This document shows positions 30,831 through 39,436 of a stretch of 60,912 nt of DNA, in pieces. The stretch is from Xanthomonas codiaei. Lineage in GTDB: Bacteria > Pseudomonadota > Gammaproteobacteria > Xanthomonadales > Xanthomonadaceae. The notes under the pieces are model-generated. The model was not told the origin of the DNA and searched no databases. It saw only the letters and a list, made by a program, of their open reading frames with translations. The stretch is taken from NCBI RefSeq assembly GCF_002939785.1, contig NZ_MDEC01000029.1, positions 1 through 60,912 on the forward strand, given 5' to 3'. The position numbers and the translations under genes were made by a program. Numbering within the stretch: the stretch's first letter is position 1; each line of letters begins with the position of its first letter.

Positions 30831-31534
30831 CACGGCCCAGCTCCATACAACGCCTGCGCCGACTGGAACAAAATCCAGCTGGTGGCGATGAACTTGTCGC
30901 CGCCCACCGGGCGGTTGCCGCGGTGGGTATGGGTGAAGGCGGTGGGCGCGATCAGCAGGCTGCCGGTGCGCGGGCGCGCCTTGCGTTGCTGGAACAGGAA
31001 TTCGGTTTCGCCTTGCGCGAAATCGTCGTTGAGGTACAGCGTCCACAGCAGGTGCCGGTGAAGCGTGTCGGCGCTGGCATCGCGGGGATACAGCTCGCAA
31101 TGCCAGTACGGGTAGCCGCCCTGATCGGCGGCGTACCACTGCAGATTGATCGCGCCCGGTCGCAGGCAGGTGCGTGCCAGATCGCCCAGCGCCTGGTCGC
31201 TCATCTGCACGACGTCCTCGGCCACCAGCCGGTGCGGCGTGCCGTCGGCCGTGGTCACCTGCAGCATCAACGGCGAGATCAGCGCTTGTGGATAGGTGCG
31301 CAGATAGGTCAGCACACCGTCGAACACGGCTTGTTGCAGGCGACTCTCCACCGCGGCCCATGCGTCCACGCCGCTGATGCGCAGATCGCGGCTGTGTTTG
31401 AGCTCGGGAAACACGCCGCCACCAATGCGGCCCGGATGCAGCTGCTGGCTCTCGCGCATGCGCTGCACGATGGCCGCGCAGTCGTCGGCCGCAATGGCGT
31501 TGTCGGTGATCTGGATGAAGTCGGGTTGGCTCAT
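30830..31534 (-). CDS. 2OG-Fe(II) dioxygenase superfamily protein
   Basis: The 234-residue protein resembles prolyl-hydroxylase-like oxygenases. The iron ligands are suggested by the HxE-type pair in YWHCELYPRD and the distal His in FTHTHRGNRPVGGDKFIATSW, which also holds the Arg/Lys expected to bind 2-oxoglutarate. WTLYLNDDFAQGETEF and GSLLIAPTAFTH are typical strand segments. The start at 31534 (MSQPDFIQITDN) is preferred; an ATG at 31546 is an alternative. The substrate is unknown. The gene sits between a FadL-type porin and the radical SAM gene, all on the minus strand, with a terminator separating it from the porin. Confidence 0.82.
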   Translation of the reverse strand: MSQPDFIQITDNAIAADDCAAIVQRMRESQQLHPGRIGGGVFPELKHSRDLRISGVDAWAAVESRLQQAVFDGVLTYLRTYPQALISPLMLQVTTADGTPHRLVAEDVVQMSDQALGDLARTCLRPGAINLQWYAADQGGYPYWHCELYPRDASADTLHRHLLWTLYLNDDFAQGETEFLFQQRKARPRTGSLLIAPTAFTHTHRGNRPVGGDKFIATSWILFQSAQALYGAGP

Positions 31535-31651
31535 GCGCACGACCATAGCAACCCACGCCGCCGCCTGCACCGGTCCCCTTGCCTGCCGCACGTCGGGCAA
31601 GCGCGTCGCAAGCCTCGCTCCCGTGCGGCGCATGCATCCAGCAGCGCAAAG

Positions 31652-31677
31652 AAAAACCCCGCCGAAGCGGGGTTTTT
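31652..31677 (-). terminator. Terminator behind the FadL-type gene
   Basis: AAAAACCCCGC-TTCG-GCGGGGTTTTT, a perfect A/T-flanked stem that can work in both directions, 27 bases after the porin stop. Confidence 0.93.
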
Positions 31678-31703
31678 CCGGGACGCGTTGCCTGCTGCGA
31701 CGA

Positions 31704-33044
31704 TCAGAACTTGTAGTTGATCGAAGCGGCCAGGATGTTGCCCTGCACGTCGTAGCTGCCGGCCAGACGATCGCCGGTGGCGCTGCGGGTGTCGCTGGTC
31801 GGGTCGCTGACGAACAGGTGGGTGTAACCGAAGTTGTATTCGGCCTGCTGCGACGGACGCCAGCTCAGACCCAGCGAGACCCACTTGCGGCTGGCATCGG
31901 GTACGCGCACGTCGCGGTGCTCGGCGGTGGTCGGGGTCTGATCGTAGGCCAGGCCGCCACGCAGGGTCAGCGTGTCGCTCACGCGGTAGTCGGCACCGAT
32001 CGAGGCGAAGGTGGTGTCGCGGTAGGAGAAGTCCAGCAGGCTGTCGGGCTGGTTGGAGGCGAAGTCCACCGTCACCTGGTCGAACTTGCTCCAGGCAGTG
32101 CGGGTCACGTCGGCCATGATCGACCACTGCTCGTTCACGTTGTGAGTGAAGCTGGCGGTGGCACTGGCCGGCAGCTTGACGGTGGCGCGGCCCTTGGTGT
32201 CGACGAAGGTACCCGGCGCGGCGATACCCAGCACGGCAGCGGCGTTAGGCGGGGTGGTGAAGTCGGCATCGCCGTCGGTGATCTTGTGCTCCACTTGCGA
32301 GCGGTAGCTGAAACCGATGTGGGTGTTCTCGTCGATGCTGAACAAGCCACCCAGGGTGAAGCCCACTTCGGTGCTGTCGCCCTTGATGCGCGAGTAGCCA
32401 TCGGCGCTGCCCGGCGCGAAGCCCGGCACGCGACGCGCAGCCAGGATGCTGCCGAAGTCCACTGCATTGGCCAGATCGATATCCAGACGCTCGGCGAACA
32501 CCGAGGCACCGAAGGACACGTACGGGTTCACGTCGTAGGAGAACGCGACGTTGAAGTCCAGCGCCTGCAGCTCGGTCTTGGTGCCGTGGTAGCGGCCCAC
32601 CCAGTCGCGGTCGTAGTCGGTCTTGAAGCCGAACGGCACGGTCAGCGAGGTGCCTAGGTGCATGTTGTCGTTCTCGCCGAACGGCACGTGGAAGTACATC
32701 GCCGGCACCGGAGCGATCATGCCGGCGTCGCCGCCGTTGCCGCCGGAGACCGGCGCGCCGTTGGCGTAGTTGGCGGTCTCGGGATCGAACTTGGCCGAGA
32801 AGTGGATGGCGCTGACGTCGGCCTGGAACATGCGGCCGTCCAGCTGGCGCATGCCGGCCGGGTTGTTGACGATGATCGAGGCGTCATCCGGGGCGCTGCC
32901 CGAGCCTGCGAACGCGCGGCCGAGGCCCTTGGCGCTGTTTTCCTTCAGCTGGAATGCGGCGCCGTGCGCCTGGCCAACGGCCAGTACACCGGCGATACCA
33001 ACGGCCAGCAGGGTGGCGCGGCTGAGAGTGGAAGCGGTAGACAT
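31704..33044 (-). CDS. FadL-type outer membrane transport protein
   Basis: Beta-barrel porin for hydrophobic compounds such as long-chain fatty acids. The 446 residues begin with a signal peptide (TLSRATLLAVGIAGVLAVGQAHG), after which the mature protein starts AAFQLKENSAKGLGRAFAG, the FadL family hallmark, including the NNPAGM (NPA) motif of the hatch. The rest is amphipathic strands ending NILAASINYKF with terminal Phe. I chose the ATG at 33044, which has GGAGAG upstream. Its upstream region carries a nine-C homopolymer. A strong terminator follows. Confidence 0.92.
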   Translation of the reverse strand: MSTASTLSRATLLAVGIAGVLAVGQAHGAAFQLKENSAKGLGRAFAGSGSAPDDASIIVNNPAGMRQLDGRMFQADVSAIHFSAKFDPETANYANGAPVSGGNGGDAGMIAPVPAMYFHVPFGENDNMHLGTSLTVPFGFKTDYDRDWVGRYHGTKTELQALDFNVAFSYDVNPYVSFGASVFAERLDIDLANAVDFGSILAARRVPGFAPGSADGYSRIKGDSTEVGFTLGGLFSIDENTHIGFSYRSQVEHKITDGDADFTTPPNAAAVLGIAAPGTFVDTKGRATVKLPASATASFTHNVNEQWSIMADVTRTAWSKFDQVTVDFASNQPDSLLDFSYRDTTFASIGADYRVSDTLTLRGGLAYDQTPTTAEHRDVRVPDASRKWVSLGLSWRPSQQAEYNFGYTHLFVSDPTSDTRSATGDRLAGSYDVQGNILAASINYKF

Positions 33045-33130
33045 AAGTTGTAGCTCTCCGGATAAAGACTGCAATGGTCGGTTCAGCGCCCGCGCCCAGC
33101 ACCAATCCAGTGCCTGGAGCGCGCCGGAGA

Positions 33131-33139
33131 CCCCCCCCC
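33131..33139. repeat. Nine-C homopolymer in the fadL-rhomboid divergent region
   Basis: An uninterrupted run of nine C (plus strand), about 87 bases upstream of the FadL-type ATG and 124 upstream of the rhomboid ATG. Such tracts can change length by slippage. Confidence 0.85.
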
Positions 33140-33262
33140 GACATACGACGCCGTACGCAGTATACCCACGACGATTAACCGAACAATAACGGCTTTAGTC
33201 CTGAACGCGCGGCTGGGTTGGGGCTGGGTTCAGGCCCGTGGACCGGCTATTGTGCCAATCCG

Positions 33263-33955
33263 ATGTTCGTCTCCCTCCCCTCCCGCAAGAAGCCCACCCC
33301 GCGCTGGGCGGTGCCGCTGCTGTTCGCCGCGGTATGGCTGGCGTATCTGTGGTCGATCAGCCGGCCGGGCGAGGCGCGCAATACGCTGTGGCTGGACTGG
33401 GGCGCGCTGTCCAGCGGCGTGTCCAACCTGGGCGACTGGTGGGCGACGCTGCGCGACGGCAGCGTGCTGCGGCTGTTCACTGCGCTGTTCCTGCATGCCG
33501 ACTGGTCGCACCTGCTGGGCAACCTGGTGTTCCTGCTGATCTTCGGGCTGCCGGCTGAACGCATCCTGGGGCCGTGGCGACTGTTGCTGCTGTTCCTGGT
33601 GGGCGGCGCGGCATCCAACCTGGCGGCGATCTTCGCCATCGGCACGCCGGATCGGGTGATCATCGGCGCCTCGGGCGCGGTGTCGGCCCTGATCGGCACC
33701 TACCTGGCGCTGTTTCCCGGTGCCAAGCTGGGCGTGGTGCTGCCGCTGGGGCTGTTCCTGGAATTCATCCGGGTGCCGGCGCCGCTGCTGATCGGCGCAT
33801 GGGCGCTGCTGCAGGTGGTGTTCGCCTATATCGGCCCGGCGTTCGGCATGGTGGCGTGGTCGGCGCATATCGCCGGCTTCGTGTTCGGCATCGTCTACGG
33901 GCTGTATGTGCGCGCGGCCATCGCCCGGCGCCTGCGCAAGCGTCACGGGTTCTAG
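33263..33955 (+). CDS. Rhomboid family intramembrane serine protease
   Basis: Cleaves membrane-spanning substrates within the bilayer. The 230 residues have six to seven helices and the rhomboid landmarks: FLHADWSHLLGNLVFLLIFG (HxxxN oxyanion helix), GASGAVSALIGTYLALF with the catalytic Ser in GxSG, and AHIAGFVFGIVYGL with the catalytic His. The first ATG giving a plausible N-terminus is at 33263 (MFVSLPSRKK). Divergent from the FadL-type gene. Substrates unknown. Confidence 0.92.
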   Translation: MFVSLPSRKKPTPRWAVPLLFAAVWLAYLWSISRPGEARNTLWLDWGALSSGVSNLGDWWATLRDGSVLRLFTALFLHADWSHLLGNLVFLLIFGLPAERILGPWRLLLLFLVGGAASNLAAIFAIGTPDRVIIGASGAVSALIGTYLALFPGAKLGVVLPLGLFLEFIRVPAPLLIGAWALLQVVFAYIGPAFGMVAWSAHIAGFVFGIVYGLYVRAAIARRLRKRHGF

Positions 33956-33996
33956 CGCGTCACGCGGCTCGACTGCGTCCACTGCATTGGCGCGCC

Positions 33997-34002
33997 TATA
34001 AT
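33997..34002 (+). promoter_or_regulatory. Consensus -10 directly before the DUF1820-like gene
   Basis: Perfect TATAAT ending six bases before the ATG at 34009, so transcription would begin at or next to the start codon; no convincing -35 is visible. Confidence 0.5.
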
Positions 34003-34008
34003 CGGGGC

Positions 34009-34329
34009 ATGTCCAAGCCTCTGTACAAGGTCACCTTCCTCAATCACGGCAAGGTGTATGAGCTCTACGCACGCGAGGTGACCGGCAGCCATCTGTGGGG
34101 CTTCAACCAGATCGGCGAGCTGGTCTTCGACGTGCACGACGGGCTGGTGGTGGATCCCACCGAAGAACGCCTGCGCGAAGAATTCGGCAACACCAAGACC
34201 TTGCACCTGCCGATGCAGAGCATCGTGCGCATCGAAGAAGTGGAAAAGAAAGGCCAGTCGGTGATCCGCGATGCCGCCACCGGCGACAAGGTGGTCACGC
34301 CCTTCCCGCTGCCGGGCAAGCCACGCTGA
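34009..34329 (+). CDS. DUF1820-like conserved small protein
   Basis: The 106-residue cytoplasmic protein (MSKPLYKVTFLNHGKVYELY ... SIVRIEEVEKKG) matches my memory of the DUF1820 family, found widely in gammaproteobacteria without an assigned function. Several aromatic and acidic residues are evenly spread and there is no signal peptide. Its stop overlaps the ATG of the downstream dehydrogenase (TGATG), indicating translational coupling. The -10 hexamer sits so close that the transcript may be leaderless. Confidence 0.82.
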   Translation: MSKPLYKVTFLNHGKVYELYAREVTGSHLWGFNQIGELVFDVHDGLVVDPTEERLREEFGNTKTLHLPMQSIVRIEEVEKKGQSVIRDAATGDKVVTPFPLPGKPR

Positions 34330-35315
34330 TGCGCATCGTGGTGCCCGATGATGACCAGGGCGCCGTGCGTCAGCTGCACTGCCTGCAGCGCTTGCAGGGG
34401 CATGACGTGCAGGTCCTCGGCGCGCTCGCCACCGACACCGAGGTATGCGCCGAGCGTCTGGTGGAAGCCGATGCGCTGGTGCTGATCCGTGAGCGCACGC
34501 GCGTGGATGCCACGCTGCTGCGGCGGCTGCCACGGCTCAGGTTGATCAGCCAGACCGGGCGCGTCGGCGTGCATGTGGACGTGGCCGCCTGCACCCAGTT
34601 CGGCGTGGCGGTGGCCGAAGGCGTCGGCTCGCCGGTGGCGCCGGCCGAACTGACCTGGGCCTTGATCCTGTCGGCCAGCCGTCGCCTGAGCGATTACCAG
34701 CGGGCCCTGCATCAGGGCCGCTGGCAGGCGCTTGGCGATCCCGGGCTGGGCCGCATGCTGCATGGGCGCACGTTGGGCATCTGGAGCTACGGACGCATCG
34801 GCCAACGTGTGGCGCACTTCGGGCGCGCATTCGGCATGCAGGTGCTGGTGTGGGGCGGCAAAGAATCGTGCGCACAGGCGGCGCGCGATGGCTTCGCCAT
34901 CGCCGACAGCCGCCAGGCGCTGTTCGAACGCAGCGATGTGCTGTCGCTGCATCGCCGGCTGACCGCGCAGACCCGCCACCAGGTCACCGCGCAGGATCTG
35001 ACGCGCATGCGCACCGATGCCTTGCTGGTCAACACCAGCCGCGCCGAGCTGATCGCCCCCGGTGCCTTACTGGCCGCGCTGGAGACCAGCCGGCCTGCGC
35101 AGGCGGCGGTGGATGTATTCGAGCGTGAGCCGGTATTCGATGCGCACGACGCCCTGCTGCAGCATCCGCGCGTGCTGGCCACGCCGCATCTCGGCTATGT
35201 GGAGTGCGACAGCTACGAGCAGTATTTCGAGGCCGCATTCGACAACGTACTGGCGTTTGCCGCCGGTGCACCGCGCAATCTGGTCAATCCAGAGGCGTTG
35301 GCAACAGCGCGATAG
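34329..35315 (+). CDS. D-isomer-specific 2-hydroxyacid dehydrogenase family protein
   Basis: NAD(P)-dependent oxidoreductase acting on a 2-hydroxy or 2-keto acid. The 328 residues have the catalytic Arg (NTSRAELI, about residue 236), Glu (FEREPVFD, about 266) and His (ATPHLGYVE, about 284). The Rossmann motif is TLGIWSYGRIGQRVA, where the first Gly of GxGxxG is replaced by Ser (SYGRIG), an unusual feature. The start overlaps the preceding stop (TGATG). It may act with the DUF1820-like protein. The substrate is unknown; glycerate- and phosphoglycerate-type enzymes are the nearest general relatives. Confidence 0.88.
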   Translation: MRIVVPDDDQGAVRQLHCLQRLQGHDVQVLGALATDTEVCAERLVEADALVLIRERTRVDATLLRRLPRLRLISQTGRVGVHVDVAACTQFGVAVAEGVGSPVAPAELTWALILSASRRLSDYQRALHQGRWQALGDPGLGRMLHGRTLGIWSYGRIGQRVAHFGRAFGMQVLVWGGKESCAQAARDGFAIADSRQALFERSDVLSLHRRLTAQTRHQVTAQDLTRMRTDALLVNTSRAELIAPGALLAALETSRPAQAAVDVFEREPVFDAHDALLQHPRVLATPHLGYVECDSYEQYFEAAFDNVLAFAAGAPRNLVNPEALATAR

Positions 35316-35523
35316 CGCATGTTTGAAAATGGGGCGATCGGGCAGGCGTGTCGCGGCCAGGGTCGCTCCTGCAAGCGCCTCGGGGCCGATTGCTGATGTT
35401 GGATCTGACCAGCGCCGTGGCGCTGGGTATCGGCCACTGCATGTAGTGGCGCGGCAGTGCCGTCGCACATCGCCTGCGCCCGGCGCGCAGCGGGGGTGAT
35501 TCCCTCGCTGCGCTATGGCCGGC

Positions 35524-37038
35524 TTACTTGACCGGTTCGGCTGGCGCAGGCGCGGCCGGTTCCACTGGCGCCGCTGGCTTGGCCTTCTCGGCCGGTGCGC
35601 TCGGCGTGTCGGCGGGCTTGGGCTTGTCGGTCGCTGCCGTCCGCGCTGCCGCCGGCTTGGGCTCGGCCGCGGTCTTGGCGGCCTTTGCCTTTTGCGCCGC
35701 CTGGGACTTGGCCTTGCGCGCGGCCTGCGCCTTGGCGGCCGAGCCGGGCTGCTTGAGTTCGGACAGGGCCGCGGCGATCGGGCCGTCGCCCGGCAGCACG
35801 TCGCCGGCGCTGTAGCCCTCCTCGCCTTCGTCGTCGCCACGCAGATGGCCCGGCAAGGTGGCTTCGCTGTAGTCGGCCAGGCTGGCCGGCACATCGGCGT
35901 CGCCCGGCTGCGGTTCGGGCGTCAGCTGCACTTCCGGCACGATGCCGCTGGCCTGGATCGACTTGCCGCTGGGCGTGTAATAGCGCGCAGTGGTGAGCTT
36001 GACCGAGTCGCCGTTATCCAGCGGCAGCACGGTCTGCACCGAGCCCTTGCCGAAGGTGCGGCTGCCGATGATGCGCGCGCGCTGGTTGTCGCGCAGCGCA
36101 CCGGCCAGCACTTCGGACGCACTGGCCGAGCCGGCGTCCACCAGCACCACCACCGGTGCGCCGCCGAGCAGGTCGCCCGGGGTGGCATCGAACTTGGCGT
36201 CGCTGATGGAGATGCGCCCGCGGGTGCTGACGATGTTGCCCTTGTCGAGCAGGTCGTCGGCCACCTGCACCGCCGAGGTCAGCAGGCCGCCCGGGTTGCT
36301 GCGCAGGTCCAGCACCAGGCCGCGCAGCTTGCCGCCGGCCTGCAGCTGCTTGAGGTTCTTCTGGAAATCCGCGCCGGTGTCGGCCTGGAAGGTGCTGATG
36401 CGGATGTAGCCGTAACCCGGCTCCAGCAACTTGCTGCGCACGCTGGCCACGCGGATGGTCTGGCGTTGCAGGGTCACATCGAACGGCTTGGGCGCCTTGT
36501 CGCGCACGATGGTCAAGGTGACCTTGCTGCCGGATTCGCCGCGTAGCGGTTCCATCGCCTTGCTGGCATCGATCGGCTTGCCGTCGATGGCCACGATCAC
36601 GTCGCCGGCGCGGATGCCGGCACGCGCGGCCGGGGTGTCGTCGATCGGCGCGATCACCTTGAGCGTGTTGTCCTGCTGCTGCAGCAATTCCACGCCGATG
36701 CCGTCGTAGGCGCCGCTGGCCTGTTCGTCGAAGGCTTCGGCGTCTTCCTTGTCGAAATAGGTGCTGTGCGGATCCAGGTCCGAGAGCAGGCCGCGCACGG
36801 CTGCGTGCATCAGCTTCTTGTCTTCGACCGGGTCGACGTAGGCCTGCTTGACCGCGTTGTACACCGCCACGAAGCGGCGGATCTCGTCCAGCGGAACCTT
36901 GGAGCCGGCGGCTTCATCGGCTTCCGGGTCGTCCGCGGTGGCCTGGGCGGCAGCGGCGGCGGGACGGGCGGTCTGCGCCCAACCAGGCGACGCGAACAAG
37001 GCCAGCGACAGGGCAACGGACAGGACGGCTACGCGCAT
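35524..37038 (-). CDS. S41 family C-terminal processing protease (CtpA type)
   Basis: Periplasmic PDZ serine protease. The 504 residues have a signal peptide (MRVAVLSVALSLALFASPGWA), an N-terminal helical region, a PDZ domain (about residues 95-175: GIGVELLQQQDNTLKVIAPI, AGIRAGDVIVAIDG) and the S41 core with NPGGLLTSAV, the nucleophile Ser in DAGSASASEVLAG (about 304) and Lys in SRTFGKGSVQTV (about 330). The C-terminal 90 residues are a low-complexity Ala/Lys/Pro tail, longer than in most CtpA proteins. The ATG at 37038 has GGAGT upstream. It follows envC in the same direction; such protease/EnvC neighbours are common and point to cell-wall or septum control. Confidence 0.92.
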   Translation of the reverse strand: MRVAVLSVALSLALFASPGWAQTARPAAAAAQATADDPEADEAAGSKVPLDEIRRFVAVYNAVKQAYVDPVEDKKLMHAAVRGLLSDLDPHSTYFDKEDAEAFDEQASGAYDGIGVELLQQQDNTLKVIAPIDDTPAARAGIRAGDVIVAIDGKPIDASKAMEPLRGESGSKVTLTIVRDKAPKPFDVTLQRQTIRVASVRSKLLEPGYGYIRISTFQADTGADFQKNLKQLQAGGKLRGLVLDLRSNPGGLLTSAVQVADDLLDKGNIVSTRGRISISDAKFDATPGDLLGGAPVVVLVDAGSASASEVLAGALRDNQRARIIGSRTFGKGSVQTVLPLDNGDSVKLTTARYYTPSGKSIQASGIVPEVQLTPEPQPGDADVPASLADYSEATLPGHLRGDDEGEEGYSAGDVLPGDGPIAAALSELKQPGSAAKAQAARKAKSQAAQKAKAAKTAAEPKPAAARTAATDKPKPADTPSAPAEKAKPAAPVEPAAPAPAEPVK

Positions 37039-37328
37039 GAAGCACTCCGACAAAGAGATAAGACGCCCCGCAACGCGGGGCTGACCGGATTATGCGCGAA
37101 GCAGCGGTAAATCCGCGTTGAATTGCGCAGGCAGCGCGCAGGCGGTTGCAGGGCAGCCAGCAGGAAGGCCGGTAGCGGACGGGGCGCCCTGTGTCGTGGT
37201 GTTGGCTTCGGCGCGGAGCATTGCATCTGGCAGGCAAGGCGCCCGGCGGCCACACCGCCTGCAGCATCGACACGGTGCCCTGCTGGAAGGCTGCAAGCGC
37301 CCCCCTTCACCGTCGTTGCGCGCAGCGA

Positions 37329-38627
37329 CTAACGCCGCTGCAACCAGCTCGAGGGATCGACCGGCTGGCCGTTGCGACGCAGCTCGAAATACAGTGCTGG
37401 CACGCCCTGCCCGCCCGAGCTACCGACCTTGGCCACCGCGTCGCCGCGCTTGATCGCCGCACCGGCATCGCGCAGCAAGGTGTCGTTGTGCGCATACAGG
37501 CTCATGTAGCCGTTGCCGTGGTCCACGATCAGGATCATGCCGTAGCCGGTCATCCAGTCGGAAAACACCACCGTGCCATCAGCCACTGCGGTGACGGTGG
37601 TGCCCTTGGGCGCACCGATCAACACGCCCTTGCTGGTGTGGCCATCGGGCAAGGTGGCATTGAAGCGGGCCAGCAGGTTGCCCGACACCGGCCAACTGAG
37701 CCCCCCCACCTTGGGCGCTGGCGCGCTGGCCACGACCTTGGGTGGCGTCTTGCCGGCACGTTCGGGGCGCTCGGACTTGCCGCGTTTGGCCTGCGCGGCG
37801 GCTTCGGCGGCGGCGCGTTTGGCCGCGGCGCGTCGTTCGGCTTCGGCCTTGGCGGCAGCGGCACGCAGATTGGCGAGCAGCTGCTCCAGCGCCTTGGCGT
37901 CCTGGCCCAGGGCCTTTTCGCGTTCGGCGCGCTGTTTGTAGCGGTCGTCCAGCTGCGCAACGGTGGCAGCCTGTTGCGAGCGATCCTTCTGCAGGGCTGC
38001 AGCCTGCGCCTTCTGCTGCGCGTGCGCAGCGTCCAGTGCCTGGCGACGGCTGGCGATGTCCTGTTCCACCTTGGCCAATGCGTCCAGCTGGGTGGTCAGT
38101 GCCTGGATCTGCTGCGCGCGCGCATTCTGCACATAGCGGTGGTCGGCCAGCATGCGCGTGGCATCGCCCACGGTGTCCTGCGACAGCAAGACCTTCAGTG
38201 GCGCGTTGCGACCCACCTGGTCGGCAGCGCGCAGCAACGCGGCCAGCTGCGCGCGCTGGCCCTGCAGACCACGCTGCAGGCGCGCGCGGTCTTGCTGCAG
38301 CGTGGACAGGTGCTGCTGCTGCGTCTGCATCGCCGCTTCGGTTTCGCTGAGCGCGCGCGCGGTTTTGGCGACCTTTTCGTCGGCCTGGCGCAGCTGTTGG
38401 GCGGCGGTGCCGCGCTTGCCTTCCAGGTCGCGCCGATCGGCGCTGATGGTCTTGAGTTCATCGCGCAGCTGCTGCAGTTTGCGCTCGGTCTCGCGCTGGC
38501 TCTGCGCCGCCACGCCGGCGCTGCCCAGCAGCAAGCACGCCAACGCGGCAGCGGCCAGCCACGCGCGGCCACGCCCCGTGGCGAAGGCGAATGGCGGGCG
38601 CGGCAGCAGGGCGGGCGAAGAGGCCAA
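37329..38627 (-). CDS. envC: Murein hydrolase activator EnvC
   Basis: Periplasmic activator of the amidases that split septal peptidoglycan. The 432-residue product has a hydrophobic signal segment (RAWLAAAALACLLLGSAGVAA), a long coiled coil (about residues 45-280) and a C-terminal LytM/M23 domain. LytM residues are degenerate (SKGVLIGAPKG instead of HxGxD, and YAHND), as in E. coli EnvC, so it is an activator, not an enzyme; YMSLYAHND and GSSGGQGVPALYFELRRNGQ match well. No ATG or GTG lies near the signal segment; I use TTG at 38627, with low certainty for the exact start. Upstream of ctpA-type gene. Confidence 0.88.
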   Translation of the reverse strand: MASSPALLPRPPFAFATGRGRAWLAAAALACLLLGSAGVAAQSQRETERKLQQLRDELKTISADRRDLEGKRGTAAQQLRQADEKVAKTARALSETEAAMQTQQQHLSTLQQDRARLQRGLQGQRAQLAALLRAADQVGRNAPLKVLLSQDTVGDATRMLADHRYVQNARAQQIQALTTQLDALAKVEQDIASRRQALDAAHAQQKAQAAALQKDRSQQAATVAQLDDRYKQRAEREKALGQDAKALEQLLANLRAAAAKAEAERRAAAKRAAAEAAAQAKRGKSERPERAGKTPPKVVASAPAPKVGGLSWPVSGNLLARFNATLPDGHTSKGVLIGAPKGTTVTAVADGTVVFSDWMTGYGMILIVDHGNGYMSLYAHNDTLLRDAGAAIKRGDAVAKVGSSGGQGVPALYFELRRNGQPVDPSSWLQRR

Positions 38628-38724
38628 CGAACGATCCAGTGACTTCAGGCAGGTGCGCGATTGTAGCCACCCATGGTGTGATCGCCGCCACGTCCCAGAC
38701 TGCCGCCACCGCGCGAGGTTCAGT

Positions 38725-39381
38725 ATGAAGCCCCAAGTTCTTCTCCTGGCGTTGTCCCTGGTCTGCGCAAGCGCCTGGGCCGACGACGACATCAGCAAGG
38801 TCAATGGCCGCATCAGCGCCGAAGCCGGCAAGGTGTATGGCGGCCTGGAGACCGTCAACGGCTCCATCGAGGTCGGCGCCGGCGCGCAGACCAAGGACGT
38901 GGAAACCGTCAACGGCGGTATCCAGATCGGCAACGGCGCACGCACCGGCGGTGTGTCCACGGTCAACGGCGCGATCTCCCTGGGCCAGAAGGTGACCGTG
39001 TCCGGCGGGCTGGAAACCGTCAACGGCAGCGTGCTGGTGGAGCGCGGCAGCCAGGTCAGCGGCGGCGTGGAAACCGTCAACGGCAGTGTCGGCCTGGTGG
39101 AAACCGAGCTCGGCAAAGGCATCGAGACGGTCAATGGCGACATCACCGTCGGGGTGGGCTCGCACGTGCATGGCGGCATCACGGTGACCAAGCCGAACTT
39201 CGGTTTCTCCTTCAAGCCGGCGCGCAAGCCGCGCGTGGTGATCGGCCCCAAGGCCGTGATCGACGGGCCGCTGCGTTTCGAACGCGAGGTGGACCTGTAC
39301 GTGCACCGCAGCGCCAAGATCGGTGCGGTCAGCGGAGCCACCGCCCGCAGCTTCGACAGCGACGTGGCGCCCAAGGACTGA
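38725..39381 (+). CDS. Exported ETVNG-repeat protein
   Basis: The 218-residue protein has a clean signal peptide (MKPQVLLLALSLVCASAWA) and then about seven repeats of 18-19 residues (about residues 24-150) built on x-ETVNG-x-I-x-V-G-x-G-x-x-x-x-G-G: KVNGRISAEAG, LETVNGSIEVGAG, VETVNGGIQIGNG, VSTVNGAISLGQ, LETVNGSVLVERG, VETVNGSVGLVE, IETVNGDITVGVG. The pattern of alternating small/hydrophobic residues with Gly suggests a short beta-solenoid, as in bactofilin-like or DUF4097-like folds. The C-terminal 65 residues are non-repetitive and basic. GAGG precedes the ATG at 38725. It is divergent from envC. Function unknown; a periplasmic scaffold is a guess. Confidence 0.85.
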   Translation: MKPQVLLLALSLVCASAWADDDISKVNGRISAEAGKVYGGLETVNGSIEVGAGAQTKDVETVNGGIQIGNGARTGGVSTVNGAISLGQKVTVSGGLETVNGSVLVERGSQVSGGVETVNGSVGLVETELGKGIETVNGDITVGVGSHVHGGITVTKPNFGFSFKPARKPRVVIGPKAVIDGPLRFEREVDLYVHRSAKIGAVSGATARSFDSDVAPKD

Positions 39382-39436
39382 CGCGCTCACCACACGGACG
39401 CTCTAAGATCGGAACTCCGTTGCACGAGGAGTTCCG

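Noticed and set aside
37329..39374. A 681-residue minus-strand frame starting inside the ETVNG-repeat gene
   Set aside because: Its N-terminal 250 residues are antisense to a gene with a signal peptide and ribosome site; only the EnvC part is family-like.
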